This document shows, in pieces, positions 16,178-26,492 of a stretch of 64,000 nucleotides of DNA (within the stretch, counting starts at the first letter, position 1; each line of letters opens with the position of its first letter). Location: assembly GCF_046254905.1 (NCBI RefSeq), contig NZ_CP158016.1, positions 2,232,001-2,296,000 on the forward strand, in the 5' to 3' direction. The notes under the pieces are model-generated. The model had not been told where the DNA came from. It was given only the letters and a program-made list of their open reading frames with translations, and did no database searches. This DNA is from Pseudaeromonas aegiceratis (GTDB taxonomy: Bacteria > Pseudomonadota > Gammaproteobacteria > Enterobacterales > Aeromonadaceae). The position numbers were made by a program, and so were the translations under genes.

Positions 16178-17131
16178 ATGAGCCACATCAAGCACGCCAA
16201 GCTTCTGATCCTGGGGTCTGGTCCGGCCGGTTATACCGCCGCCGTCTATGCTGCCCGCGCCAATCTCAATCCGGTGCTGATCACCGGCATGCAACAAGGC
16301 GGCCAGCTGACCACCACCACCGAGATCGAAAACTGGCCGGGCGATGCCGAGGGTCTGACCGGTCCGGGCCTGATGGACAAGATGAAGGCCCATGCCGAAC
16401 ATTTCGACACCGAGATCCTCTTCGACCACATCACAGAAGCGCGGCTGGACCAAAAGCCCTTCTATCTCAAGGGCGACAGCGGCGAGTACAGCTGCGATGC
16501 CTTGATCATCGCTACCGGTGCCTCCGCCCGTTATCTGGGGCTGCCCTCCGAAACTGACTTCATGGGGCGCGGTGTCTCCGCTTGTGCCACCTGTGACGGC
16601 TTCTTCTACCGCAACCAGAAGGTGGCGGTGGTCGGTGGCGGTAACACGGCGGTGGAAGAGGCCCTCTATCTGGCCAACATCGCCTCCGAGGTGCACCTGA
16701 TCCACCGCCGCGATGGCTTCCGTGCCGAGAAGATCCTGCTCAAGCGTCTGGAGGACAAGGTGGCGCAAGGTGTCATCAAGCTGCATGTGCACCGCACCCT
16801 GGAGGAGGTACAGGGGGACGAGATGGGCGTCACCTCGCTGCAGCTCAAGAGCACGCAAGATGGCAGCCTGGAGCAGTTGGAGGTCATGGGGGTGTTCATT
16901 GCCATCGGCCACAGCCCCAATACTGCCCTGTTCGACGGCCAGCTAGAGATGAACCACGGCTATCTCAAGGTCAAGGGCGGCAGTGAAGGCTTCGCGACCC
17001 AGACCAGCATCCCTGGGGTATTTGCCGCGGGGGATGTGGCGGACCACATCTATCGTCAGGCCATCACCTCCGCCGGCACCGGCTGCATGGCGGCCCTGGA
17101 TGCCGAACGCTACCTGGACGGCCAAGGCTAA
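16178..17131 (+). CDS. trxB: Thioredoxin reductase
   Basis: An NADPH-dependent flavoenzyme that reduces thioredoxin in the cytoplasm. The 317-aa protein has the FAD loop GSGPAG (13-18), redox-active Cys136/Cys139 in SACATCDGFF, the NADPH loop GGGNTAVEEA and the second FAD motif PGVFAAGDVADH. AAGGAAAA precedes the ATG. A terminator follows, so it is a single-gene unit despite aat downstream. Confidence 0.97.
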   Translation: MSHIKHAKLLILGSGPAGYTAAVYAARANLNPVLITGMQQGGQLTTTTEIENWPGDAEGLTGPGLMDKMKAHAEHFDTEILFDHITEARLDQKPFYLKGDSGEYSCDALIIATGASARYLGLPSETDFMGRGVSACATCDGFFYRNQKVAVVGGGNTAVEEALYLANIASEVHLIHRRDGFRAEKILLKRLEDKVAQGVIKLHVHRTLEEVQGDEMGVTSLQLKSTQDGSLEQLEVMGVFIAIGHSPNTALFDGQLEMNHGYLKVKGGSEGFATQTSIPGVFAAGDVADHIYRQAITSAGTGCMAALDAERYLDGQG

Positions 17132-17151
17132 AAAACGTTCTTTTGAACATC

Positions 17152-17180
17152 AGGGTGTGGACTGGCTTCACACCCTTTTT
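17152..17180 (+). terminator. trxB terminator
   Basis: AGGGTGTG pairs with CACACCCT across a nine-base loop, followed by TTTTTG. Confidence 0.85.
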
Positions 17181-17238
17181 GTTTCTGGTTTACCTTAGCT
17201 TACACCTCGGTTAGTGTGCTTTACGCAGTCGTCTACTT

Positions 17239-17952
17239 ATGGAGTTCGCCGTGGACCTGGTGCAACTAGACGAGTCCGAGCTGGCCTTTCCCCCGGTGGA
17301 GCAGGCCATGAACCAGCCCAATGGCTTGCTGGCTATCGGCGGTGATCTGAGTCCGCAACGGATCTTGCTAGCTTACCGCCAGGGGATCTTTCCCTGGTTT
17401 GGCCCCCATCAGCCCCTCCTCTGGTGGTCTCCCGATCCCCGTGGCGTACTGGAGCCAACGGCCATGCACTGCTCACGTTCGCTGCTCAAACAACTCAAAC
17501 GTGGCGACGTAAGCTGCTGGCTCGATCGCGACTTTGCTCAGGTGATCCAGGCCTGTGCCGCCCCAAGAAGAGACTCGGAAGACACCTGGATTAGTCCGGA
17601 GATGCAACAGGCCTACCTGCAACTGCATCGGTTGGGGCTGGCCCACTCGGTGGAGATCTGGCGGGATGAGCAGCTGATCGGGGGTCTCTACGGCTTGGCC
17701 ATCGGCAGCCTGTTCTGTGGCGAGTCCATGTTCTCCCGAGAGGCCAATGCCTCCAAGCTGGCGCTCTATTATCTGTGTCGTCACTGGCATACCTGGGGCG
17801 GGCGCCTGATAGACTGCCAGATGCAAAATAGTCATTTGGAAACCCTCGGCGTGGTAGAGTGGCCCAGAGAGCGCTTCGTGCAGCAGTTGGCCCGCTGCCG
17901 GGATGACGTCATAGACCCCGCCTGTTGGCGGCATCAAGAGGTAAAAGTGTGA
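17239..17952 (+). CDS. aat: Leucyl/phenylalanyl-tRNA-protein transferase
   Basis: Transfers Leu or Phe from tRNA to N-terminal Arg or Lys of proteins, creating an N-degron for ClpS/ClpAP. The 237-aa product has the family blocks FPPVEQAMNQPNGLLAIGGDL, YRQGIFPWF, WWSPDPRGVL, HSVEIWRDEQLIGGLYGLAIG and FCGESMFSREANASKLAL. Its TGA stop overlaps the GTG start of bpt (GTGA), so the two transferases are translationally coupled. Confidence 0.96.
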   Translation: MEFAVDLVQLDESELAFPPVEQAMNQPNGLLAIGGDLSPQRILLAYRQGIFPWFGPHQPLLWWSPDPRGVLEPTAMHCSRSLLKQLKRGDVSCWLDRDFAQVIQACAAPRRDSEDTWISPEMQQAYLQLHRLGLAHSVEIWRDEQLIGGLYGLAIGSLFCGESMFSREANASKLALYYLCRHWHTWGGRLIDCQMQNSHLETLGVVEWPRERFVQQLARCRDDVIDPACWRHQEVKV

Positions 17953-18662
17953 CAGAAATGGCCCTGAAGGTAGGGTTGACCCCGGAGCAGCGCTGCAGCT
18001 ATCTCGAGGCTGAGCGTGAACGCCTCATGGTATTGCTGGATCCCAGCCTGCTCTCCCCCGGTAGCTATGAGAACCTGCTGCAGGCGGGATTTCGCCGCAG
18101 CGGCGACGATCTCTATCGTCCCCACTGCCAAGGCTGCCAGGCCTGCCGCTCCCTGCGGATCCCGGTGAATGAGTTTGAACCCGATCGACGGCAGCGGCGT
18201 ATCCTGCGGCGGAATCAGGATCTCTCCTTTACCCTGAGTCATCAGGATAAACCGGAATATTATGATCTGTTTTGCCGTTACATCAGCCTGCGGCACAAGG
18301 ATGGCACCATGTATCCCCCCAGCCGGAAACAGTACGATGGTTTCTTGCTGTGCAGCTGGATGCCGCCACTGTTCATGGAGTTCCACGCCGGCCACCGACT
18401 CATCGCGGTGGCCATCACGGATGCCATGCCCAACAGCCTAAGCGCCATGTACACACTCTTCGAGCCAGATGAAGACGCCCGCTCACTGGGTACCTATGCC
18501 ATTCTCAGCCAGATAGCCCTGGCCCGGCGCATGCACAAGCAGTGGCTCTACCTGGGGTATCAGATAGAGGCGTGCCGCAAGATGAATTACAAAACGCAAT
18601 ACCACCCCCATGAACAACTCATTGAGCAGGAGTGGAAAAAATCACCCAGTCCTGCTGAGTGA
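17949..18662 (+). CDS. bpt: Aspartate/glutamate leucyltransferase
   Basis: Moves Leu from tRNA-Leu to N-terminal Asp or Glu, widening the N-degron set; E. coli lacks it. The 237-aa product belongs to the R-transferase (ATE) family: CSYLEAERERLMVLLDP, the cysteines of CQGCQACRSLR, RRQRRILRRN, YCRYISLRHKDG-like YISLRHKDGTM and a C-terminal YLGYQIEACRKMNYKTQY. I chose GTG 17949 (AGAGG seven bases before, overlap with aat) over ATG 17958, which lies too far from the ribosome site. Confidence 0.94.
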   Translation: MTEMALKVGLTPEQRCSYLEAERERLMVLLDPSLLSPGSYENLLQAGFRRSGDDLYRPHCQGCQACRSLRIPVNEFEPDRRQRRILRRNQDLSFTLSHQDKPEYYDLFCRYISLRHKDGTMYPPSRKQYDGFLLCSWMPPLFMEFHAGHRLIAVAITDAMPNSLSAMYTLFEPDEDARSLGTYAILSQIALARRMHKQWLYLGYQIEACRKMNYKTQYHPHEQLIEQEWKKSPSPAE

Positions 18663-18729
18663 ACTTTACACTCACCACTAAATCCGGCATGATCCGCACG
18701 TTTTTTATAGAGGCTATCTCGAGGATTAA

Positions 18730-18948
18730 ATGGCGAAAGAAGACAGTATTGAGATGCAAGGTACCATTCTGGAAACCCTGCCAAACACCATGTTCCGCGT
18801 TGAACTGGAAAATGGCCATGTGGTGACCGCTCACATCTCAGGCAAGATGCGCAAGAATTACATTCGTATCCTGACCGGCGACAAGGTCACCGTTCAGCTC
18901 ACCCCGTACGATCTCTCCAAGGGCCGCATCGTTTTCCGCTCTCGCTGA
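18730..18948 (+). CDS. infA: Translation initiation factor IF-1
   Basis: The 72-aa S1-type OB-fold protein is the standard IF-1 (MAKEDSIEMQGTILETLPNT to GRIVFRSR), which binds the ribosomal A site during initiation. It sits after aat-bpt as in most gammaproteobacteria and faces clpA across a shared terminator. Confidence 0.98.
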   Translation: MAKEDSIEMQGTILETLPNTMFRVELENGHVVTAHISGKMRKNYIRILTGDKVTVQLTPYDLSKGRIVFRSR

Positions 18949-18959
18949 TCTCGCCAGAC

Positions 18960-18987
18960 GCAAAGCCCGGCATCTGCCGGGCTTTGT
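18960..18987. terminator. Bidirectional terminator between infA and clpA
   Basis: CAAAGCCCGGCA pairs with TGCCGGGCTTTG across TC. The T run is short (TTTGTCT) but the stem is strong and lies between convergent genes. Confidence 0.7.
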
Positions 18988-18997
18988 CTATTGGGCG

Positions 18998-21268
18998 TCA
19001 GTGACACAAGGCCGCCTGATGGGGCGTGCACTCCAGGTGCAATTCATCCCCCCGCAGCTCTACGCGCACCGTCCCCCCTGACACCAACTCGCCAAACAGC
19101 AGCTCGTTGGCAAGCGGTCTCTTGAGCTTCTCCTGGATGACCCGCGCCATGGGCCGTGCCCCCATGCTGCGATCGTAGCCTTTCTCTGCCAGCCAGACTC
19201 GGGCCCCTTCTGTCACCTCCAGGGAGACACCCTTGGCATCCAGTTGCGCCTGCAGCTCGACGATGAACTTGTCCACCACCTGGTGGATCACCGGCATATC
19301 CAGCTGGTTGAACCAGATGATCTGATCCAGGCGATTGCGGAACTCTGGGCTGAAGGTGCGGTTGATTTCCGACAAGGCATCGAAGCTGTGATCCTGCTGC
19401 TTGAAGCCGATGGACTGCCGCTGGGTCTCCGTCACGCCGGCGTTGGTGGTCATCACCAGGATGACGTTACGGAAATCGGCCTTGCGCCCGTTGTTATCGG
19501 TCAGGGTGCCGTTGTCCATCACCTGCAGCAGCAGGTTGAACACATCGGAGTGCGCCTTCTCGATCTCATCCAGCAGCACCACAGAGTGAGGGTGCTTGAG
19601 GACGGCATCGGTCAAGAGCCCCCCCTGCTCATAGCCCACATAGCCGGGAGGGGCGCCGATCAAGCGGGAAACCGTGTGGCGCTCCATGTATTCGGACATG
19701 TCGAAGCGCAGCAGCTCCACCCCCAGCAGTCGGGCCAACTGCTGGGTGACCTCCGTCTTGCCCACCCCTGTGGGGCCGGCAAACAGGAAGGAGCCCACTG
19801 GCTTGTGCTCGTTGCCGAGGCCGGAACGGCTCAGGCGGATGGCATCGGTCAGCACCCCTATGGCCTTGTCCTGGCCAAACACCACCATCTTCAGATTGCG
19901 CTCCAGGTTCTTCAGCACCTCCTTGTCGGAGGAGGAGACGGATTTTTCCGGGATGCGGGCAATCTTGGCCACGATGGCTTCGATCTCACCCACATTGATC
20001 ACCTTCTTGCGCTTGCTGACCGGCAACATGCGCTGGCTGGCACCGGCCTCGTCGATCACATCGATGGCCTTATCCGGCAGGTGCCGCTCGTTGATGTACT
20101 TGGCCGCCAGCTCGGCCGCCGCACGCAGCGCCTTGCTGGTATAGCGCACGCTGTGATGCTCCTCATAGCGACTCTTGAGCCCCATCAGGATGCGGGCCGT
20201 ATCGTCCACAGACGGCTCCGTGATATCCACCTTCTGGAAGCGCCGTGCCAGGGCATGATCCTTTTCGAAGATCTGTGCATATTCCTGATAGGTGGTGGAA
20301 CCGATGCAACGCAGCTGACCGGATGACAAGATGGGCTTGATCAGGTTGGCCGCATCCAGCTGGCCACCGGAGGCGGCACCGGCCCCTATGATGGTGTGGA
20401 TTTCGTCGATAAACAGCACGGCCCCTTCTTGCTTCTCCAACTGCTTGAGCAGCACCTTGAAGCGCTTTTCGAAGTCACCGCGATACTTGGTTCCCGCCAG
20501 CAGGGCGCCCATGTCGAGGGAATAGATGACATTGTTCAACATCACCTCCGGCACTTCCTGCCGCACGATACGATAGGCCAAGCCTTCTGCTATCGCCGTC
20601 TTGCCAACCCCGGCCTCCCCCACCAGCAGAGGATTATTCTTCCGGCGGCGGCACAGGATCTGGATGGTACGGTTGAGCTCATCTTCCCGGCCGATTAGGG
20701 GATCGATGCGCCCTTCCACCACCTTCTGGTTCAGATTAACCACGAAGTTCTCAATGGAACCGGCCGCCTCATCGGGCATGCTCTCGGACTCGCTACTGCT
20801 GCTCATGCCGGCATGGCCCTCACCGCTGCTGGCATCCTTGCGGACGCCATGGGAGAGGTAGTTGACCACATCCAGCCGACTGATATCCGTCTTCTTCAGG
20901 AAGTAGACCGCCTGAGACTCCTGCTCGCCGAAGATGGCCACCAGCACATTGGCACCGGAAACCTCGGCCTGGCCGGAAGACTGCACATGGAACACAGCCC
21001 GCTGCAACACCCGCTGAAAGCCCAGGGTGGGCTGAGTCTCACGCTCGTGATCATCGTGGGGGATGAGGGGCGTGGTCTGGTTGATGAATCCGACGATCTC
21101 CTGACGCAGCTGCTCCACATCCGCCCCGCAAGCCAGCAAGGCTTCCTTGGCAGACTGGTTGTCCAGCAGGGCCAGCAGCAGGTGCTCGACCGTCATGAAC
21201 TCATGGTGGGCGTCACGCGCTTCTTTGAAGGCGTAGTTGAGGGTTTGTTCCAGTTCCTTACTCAGCAT
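18998..21268 (-). CDS. clpA: ATP-dependent Clp protease ATP-binding subunit ClpA
   Basis: The AAA+ unfoldase that feeds ClpP. With the ATG at 21268 (GGGGAGG before it) it is 756 aa, like E. coli ClpA (758). The N-domain (MLSKELEQTLNYAFKEARDAHHEFMTVEHLLLAL) binds ClpS. D1 has GEAGVGKT and D2 has GPTGVGKT, each with Walker B and an Arg finger region. A GTG six bases upstream overlaps the ribosome site and is not used. It lies about 40 bp after clpS and forms an operon with it. Confidence 0.97.
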   Translation of the reverse strand: MLSKELEQTLNYAFKEARDAHHEFMTVEHLLLALLDNQSAKEALLACGADVEQLRQEIVGFINQTTPLIPHDDHERETQPTLGFQRVLQRAVFHVQSSGQAEVSGANVLVAIFGEQESQAVYFLKKTDISRLDVVNYLSHGVRKDASSGEGHAGMSSSSESESMPDEAAGSIENFVVNLNQKVVEGRIDPLIGREDELNRTIQILCRRRKNNPLLVGEAGVGKTAIAEGLAYRIVRQEVPEVMLNNVIYSLDMGALLAGTKYRGDFEKRFKVLLKQLEKQEGAVLFIDEIHTIIGAGAASGGQLDAANLIKPILSSGQLRCIGSTTYQEYAQIFEKDHALARRFQKVDITEPSVDDTARILMGLKSRYEEHHSVRYTSKALRAAAELAAKYINERHLPDKAIDVIDEAGASQRMLPVSKRKKVINVGEIEAIVAKIARIPEKSVSSSDKEVLKNLERNLKMVVFGQDKAIGVLTDAIRLSRSGLGNEHKPVGSFLFAGPTGVGKTEVTQQLARLLGVELLRFDMSEYMERHTVSRLIGAPPGYVGYEQGGLLTDAVLKHPHSVVLLDEIEKAHSDVFNLLLQVMDNGTLTDNNGRKADFRNVILVMTTNAGVTETQRQSIGFKQQDHSFDALSEINRTFSPEFRNRLDQIIWFNQLDMPVIHQVVDKFIVELQAQLDAKGVSLEVTEGARVWLAEKGYDRSMGARPMARVIQEKLKRPLANELLFGELVSGGTVRVELRGDELHLECTPHQAALCH

Positions 21269-21307
21269 GGGCACCTCCCCAAAAACAGATATGGCTCTGA
21301 CCCGGCA

Positions 21308-21625
21308 CTAGGCCTTTTCCATGGTACAGAGCAGTGGATGCTCATTTTCTCGGGCGTACTGATTGACCTGCGCCACCTTGGTTTCGGCTATCTCGGCGGT
21401 GAAGATCCCGCAGATCCCCTTACCGTGATAGTGAACCGTTAACATAATTTGGGTTGCCTTATCCAACTCCATGCGAAAAAACTTCTGCAACACTTCAATC
21501 ACAAAATCCATGGGGGTGTAGTCATCGTTGTTCAGCACTACCCGGTACATGGACGGAGGCTGCAACGCCAAATCAGTCTGCGCTTGGGCCGGCTGATAAG
21601 TCGATGACTCCTGCATCTTGCTCAT
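21308..21625 (-). CDS. clpS: ClpAP adaptor ClpS
   Basis: The N-degron recognin delivering substrates with N-terminal Leu, Phe, Tyr or Trp to ClpA. In the 105-aa product the core MYRVVLNNDDYTPMDFVIEVLQKFF carries the substrate-pocket residues (NNDDYTPM), and HYHGKGICGIFTAEIAETKV matches the family. The N-terminal 30 residues are the flexible tail. It is divergent from cspD, as in E. coli. Confidence 0.97.
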   Translation of the reverse strand: MSKMQESSTYQPAQAQTDLALQPPSMYRVVLNNDDYTPMDFVIEVLQKFFRMELDKATQIMLTVHYHGKGICGIFTAEIAETKVAQVNQYARENEHPLLCTMEKA

Positions 21626-21855
21626 GACTCCCTACCCCTTGTCTTTAATTACTACCCGCACGGTTTGACTTGTCAACATCACTGAGAGCTGGTTCCACAA
21701 CCCGGAGATCAACTGCTTGACTCGGTGATTATTTATACTAGATTGGTTAACTGGTAACCATTGACACCCTCTGTCTAACCTCTTGAGACAGTTATAAATG
21801 GCAATGGAAACCGACTCAACGGCTTTAAGTGGAATTTGACTAAGGACGTAGAAGT

Positions 21856-22074
21856 ATGGCTACCGGAACGGTGAAGTGGTTCAACAACGCAAAGGGATTT
21901 GGGTTTATCTGTCCGGACGGGGGGGGAGATGACATCTTTGCTCACTACTCCACCATCGACATGGATGGCTACAAGACCCTTAAAGCAGGGCAACCCGTAA
22001 TGTTTGAAATGCAGTCTGGTCCCAAGGGAAACCATGCCGTGAGCATAGTGCCCACTGGCGCGCAGGAGTCTTAG
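21856..22074 (+). CDS. cspD: Cold-shock-like protein CspD
   Basis: A 72-aa cold-shock-fold protein (MATGTVKWFNNAKGFGFICPDGG, RNP-type aromatic motifs, FAHYSTI) with the PTGAQES-type tail seen in CspD. In E. coli CspD inhibits replication in stationary phase. The position divergent from clpS supports CspD over CspA/E paralogues. Confidence 0.93.
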   Translation: MATGTVKWFNNAKGFGFICPDGGGDDIFAHYSTIDMDGYKTLKAGQPVMFEMQSGPKGNHAVSIVPTGAQES

Positions 22075-22118
22075 TCACCTCTAAGAAGAGCGCACGGGAT
22101 AATATAAGACAGCAAGAA

Positions 22119-22145
22119 GAAAAGCGGGCCTTAGCCCGCTTTTCT
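22119..22145 (+). terminator. cspD terminator
   Basis: AAAGCGGGC pairs with GCCCGCTTT across CTTA; A before and T after. It may also serve icd on the other strand. Confidence 0.85.
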
Positions 22146-22176
22146 CATTTCAGAAGGCCGGCGAACCGGCCTGCCA

Positions 22177-23430
<1,254 letters not shown>

Positions 23431-23639
23431 CGGTGTCTCCTAACTTCCGGTTGTTATCAGAGTGTCACCAGGCCGTGGATTGGACAGCAGCAAGAGCAAG
23501 AAAAACGGCCTGATTGCAGATGTGAAGCGGGCAAGCCCTTAAAAACGCGAGCCATCTTAGCCCATTGGCTGACGGATGCAAAATCACAACCCCCATGCCG
23601 ACTTCAACCATATCGCAGTGCCGGACATTTTGTTAACAC

Positions 23640-24199
23640 TCCGCCTGCGTTTGCGCCGATTTTTATCCCAGGCCCCTATTGGTCGCCATGGCCCAGGTCC
23701 ATCCCTGTCGCCACCGCCACACTGTCGGTGGCGCAGCGACTCGCCCTCAAGGCCCGCCCCCGCCCCCCTTGCCTCCCCAAGCCGGGGTTTATGCCGCCGG
23801 ACGCCGGGATCGTGACAGCGAAGGCCTTTTGCGATTCCACAACAATGGTAAGCTGCAGGCCGCACTGGCCCAGCCCAGCAGGCAAATCGGCTGGGTCAAG
23901 TGGAAGGCATTCCGGATGCCTCGCGCCAGGGTGTTCTCCTGAAGGATGCTCCGGCCCTGGTCAGCCTGATGGCACCCGCCGACGTCTGGCCTCACGCACC
24001 ACCCATCCGTGAACGCAAGCCAATCGCCACCCGTTGGCTGGAGATCCGCCTGCAGGAGGGCGCAACCATCAGGTTCATCGGCGCAGTCCCATGGCGACGC
24101 GCCCACCTTGCGCCTCATCCGTTATCGAAAATCGGCACTTATTGCCTGGACGCTCTGGTTACCTGGACCACCTGGCGCCAGGCTAATGGAAAACACTGA
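23640..24199 (+). pseudogene. rluE: Decayed rluE (23S rRNA pseudouridine synthase E)
   Basis: No intact gene fills this stretch, but pieces of RluE appear in order in different frames. At 23784-23904 one frame reads GVYAAGRRDRDSEGLL then QAALAQPSRQIG, the catalytic-Asp region. From 23900 another frame reads VEGIPDASRQGV, WPHAPPIRERKPIATRWLEI. Near 24062 a third frame reads RNHQV, and near 24115-24138 APTLRLIRYR. From about 24130 the second frame resumes with IGTYCLDALV and ends at 24199. So at least three frameshifts and a short internal deletion are present, and the first 40 or so codons (LFNKP block) are unrecognisable. Gene order (icd, rluE, nudJ, mnmA) matches E. coli. The boundaries are approximate. 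Confidence 0.8.
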
Positions 24200-24200
24200 C

Positions 24201-24668
24201 ATGAGTTTTAGGCCCAACGTCACCGTCGCCGCCATCATCCGCTGGCAGGATCGCTATCTGCTGGTGGAAGAACAAGAGCGCAACGGGCGCCATGTATTTA
24301 ATCAACCAGCCGGCCACCTGGAGCACGGTGAGAACCTGGTGGAGGCAGTCATGCGGGAAGTACTGGAAGAAACCGGTTTGCGCCTGACCCCGGATGGCTG
24401 GGTGGGGGTCTACCTGTTCTCCACCCCCTACCGCAAGCTGACCTATCTGCGCTTTTGCTTCTATTGCGAGCTGACCCAGGCACCGGGCGAGCACAGCCCG
24501 CAGGATCCGGACAACGACATCCTGGCCTGCCACTGGCTGACCATGGAGGAGATCCGCGCCCTGGGACGCCGACTGCGCAGCCCCCTGGTGATGGAGTGTT
24601 TTAACGATTATTTGGACGGGGTGCGTCTGCCGCTGACCAGCCTGAAAGACCGCCGTACGGGTGTCTGA
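24201..24668 (+). CDS. nudJ: Nudix hydrolase NudJ
   Basis: A 155-aa Nudix phosphatase acting in E. coli on thiamine diphosphate/HMP-PP and nucleoside triphosphates. The Nudix box is intact: Gly38-x5-Glu44-x7-REVLEETGL (52-60). The start MSFRPNVTVAA at 24201 aligns with E. coli NudJ; an in-frame ATG at 24186 would add five residues and lies inside the rluE remnant. DPDNDILACHWLTMEEI matches the family C-terminal half. Confidence 0.9.
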   Translation: MSFRPNVTVAAIIRWQDRYLLVEEQERNGRHVFNQPAGHLEHGENLVEAVMREVLEETGLRLTPDGWVGVYLFSTPYRKLTYLRFCFYCELTQAPGEHSPQDPDNDILACHWLTMEEIRALGRRLRSPLVMECFNDYLDGVRLPLTSLKDRRTGV

Positions 24669-24696
24669 GCTGGTTCTGGGTCTTGCCAGCGGTTTC

Positions 24697-24705
24697 TGCT
24701 AGAAT
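24697..24705 (+). promoter_or_regulatory. Extended -10 promoter of mnmA
   Basis: TGCTAGAAT lies 31 bp before the mnmA ATG. No good -35 is seen, as is usual for extended -10 promoters. Confidence 0.5.
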
Positions 24706-24735
24706 GCGCACAGTTTTTTTCACAGCACGCTTCCT

Positions 24736-25848
24736 ATGACAGACAACAGCCACATCAAGGTCATCGTCGGCATGTCCGGCGGGGTCGATTCCTCCGTGTC
24801 CGCCTACCTGCTGCAACAGCAGGGTTATCAGGTAGAGGGCCTGTTCATGAAGAACTGGGAGGAGGATGACGGCGAGGATTACTGCACGGCGGCAGCCGAT
24901 CTGGCCGATGCCCAGGCGGTCTGCGACAAGCTGGGCATTCCCCTGCACACCATCAACTTTGCTGCCGAGTACTGGGATCAGGTATTCGAACACTTCCTGG
25001 CCGAATATCAGGCCGGGCGCACCCCGAACCCGGACATCCTGTGCAACAAGGAGATCAAGTTCAAGGCCTTCTTGGAGTTTGCCGCCGAGGAGCTGGGCGC
25101 CCATTACATCGCCACCGGCCACTATGTGCGGCGGGATGACAGCACCGGCACCCCGCGCCTGCTGCGCGGCCTGGATGGCAACAAGGACCAGAGCTACTTC
25201 CTCTATACCCTGAGCCACCAGCAGGTGGGCCAGAGCCTGTTCCCGGTGGGTGAGCTGGAAAAACCCGCCGTGCGCCAGATTGCCGAACGGCTGGAACTGG
25301 TCACCGCCAAGAAGAAGGACAGCACGGGGATCTGCTTCATCGGCGAGCGCAAGTTTCGCGAGTTCCTGGCCCGCTACCTGCCGGCGCAGCCCGGCCCCAT
25401 CGAGACGGTGGATGGGCAGATCATCGGCGAGCACCAGGGACTCATGTACCATACACTGGGCCAGCGCAAGGGGCTGGGTATCGGCGGGCGCAAGGATTCT
25501 GACGACAATCCCTGGTACGTGGTGGACAAGGACATGGCGCGCAACACCCTGATCGTGGCGCAAGGCCATGACCATCCGCGGCTGTACTCCGATGGCCTGC
25601 TGGCCAGCCAGCTGCACTGGGTCGATCGCCAGCCCATCACGGCCCCCTTCGACTGTACCGTGAAGACCCGCTACCGCCAGCAGGACATCCCCTGCCGGGT
25701 GGAGCCCCTGGATCAGGACCGCATCCGCGTCACCTTCGCCAGCCCGCAAGCCGCCGTCACCCCCGGCCAGTCGGCCGTGTTCTACCAAAGCGAGGTCTGC
25801 CTGGGCGGTGGCGTTATCGAGCAAAGCTTCAAGTTGCAGGAGTCATGA
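24736..25848 (+). CDS. mnmA: tRNA-specific 2-thiouridylase MnmA
   Basis: Installs the 2-thio group on U34 of tRNA-Lys, -Glu and -Gln. The 370-aa protein has the PP-loop SGGVDSS (14-20), catalytic Cys103 (DILCNKEIKF) and Cys200 (STGICFIGERKF), matching Cys102/Cys199 of E. coli MnmA, and the GLGIGG linker before the beta-barrel domain. Its TGA overlaps the hflD ATG (ATGATGA), so the two are coupled. Confidence 0.97.
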   Translation: MTDNSHIKVIVGMSGGVDSSVSAYLLQQQGYQVEGLFMKNWEEDDGEDYCTAAADLADAQAVCDKLGIPLHTINFAAEYWDQVFEHFLAEYQAGRTPNPDILCNKEIKFKAFLEFAAEELGAHYIATGHYVRRDDSTGTPRLLRGLDGNKDQSYFLYTLSHQQVGQSLFPVGELEKPAVRQIAERLELVTAKKKDSTGICFIGERKFREFLARYLPAQPGPIETVDGQIIGEHQGLMYHTLGQRKGLGIGGRKDSDDNPWYVVDKDMARNTLIVAQGHDHPRLYSDGLLASQLHWVDRQPITAPFDCTVKTRYRQQDIPCRVEPLDQDRIRVTFASPQAAVTPGQSAVFYQSEVCLGGGVIEQSFKLQES

Positions 25849-26468
25849 TGAGCAACGTGCAAACCCAACGCGCCATGGCCTTCGCCGGCATCTGCCAGGT
25901 GGCCTATCTGGTACAACAGGTCGCCCGTCAGGGCCAGTGTGACGACGACGGCCTGCGCCAGGCGCTGGCCAGCATACTGGTGACCGATCCGGATCGCCCC
26001 GAGGCGGTGTTCGGCGACCATCCCGATCTGAAGGACGGCTACCAGACGCTGATCGGTCAGCTGGGCAGCGGCGAGCGCAAGGATCCCGAACTGACCCGCT
26101 ACATGGTGAGCCTGGTGGCCCTGGAGCGAAAGCTCTCCGCCCGCAAGGAGATGCTCTCCATGCTGGGTGAGCGCATCACCCAGGTCAAACGCCAATGCCA
26201 CCACTTCGAGCTGCTGGACGAGCCGGTGCTGGCCAACCTGGCCAGCATCTACAGCGAGATCATCAGCCCCCTGGGGCCGCGGATCCAGGTGGCCGGCACC
26301 CCCATGTTCCTGCAACAGCCTGTGGTGCAGCACAAGGTGCGCGCCCTGCTGCTGGCAGGCATCCGGGCCTGCGTGCTGTGGCGCCAGCTCGGTGGCCGTC
26401 GCCGCCACATCCTCTTTGCCCGTCGCGGCCTGGTGGAAACCGCCCGCAACGCGCTCAATCGACACTAA
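25845..26468 (+). CDS. hflD: High frequency lysogenization protein HflD
   Basis: A 207-aa membrane-associated protein that in E. coli binds the lambda CII activator; its cellular role is unclear. Family blocks are LAGICQ-like FAGICQVAYLVQQVARQG, ELTRYMVSLVALERKLSARKEML, ISPLGPRIQVAGTP and LLAGIRACVLWRQLGGRR. The start is one of two adjoining ATGs (25845 or 25848). The mnmA-hflD-purB order is conserved. Confidence 0.93.
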   Translation: MMSNVQTQRAMAFAGICQVAYLVQQVARQGQCDDDGLRQALASILVTDPDRPEAVFGDHPDLKDGYQTLIGQLGSGERKDPELTRYMVSLVALERKLSARKEMLSMLGERITQVKRQCHHFELLDEPVLANLASIYSEIISPLGPRIQVAGTPMFLQQPVVQHKVRALLLAGIRACVLWRQLGGRRRHILFARRGLVETARNALNRH

Positions 26469-26492
26469 CCCCTTACTTTCAGGAGTCTATCC

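Noticed and set aside
22156..22171. icd terminator hairpin GGCCGG/CCGGCC
   Set aside because: Only six base pairs and no T run on the minus strand; the nearby cspD hairpin is a better candidate for both genes.
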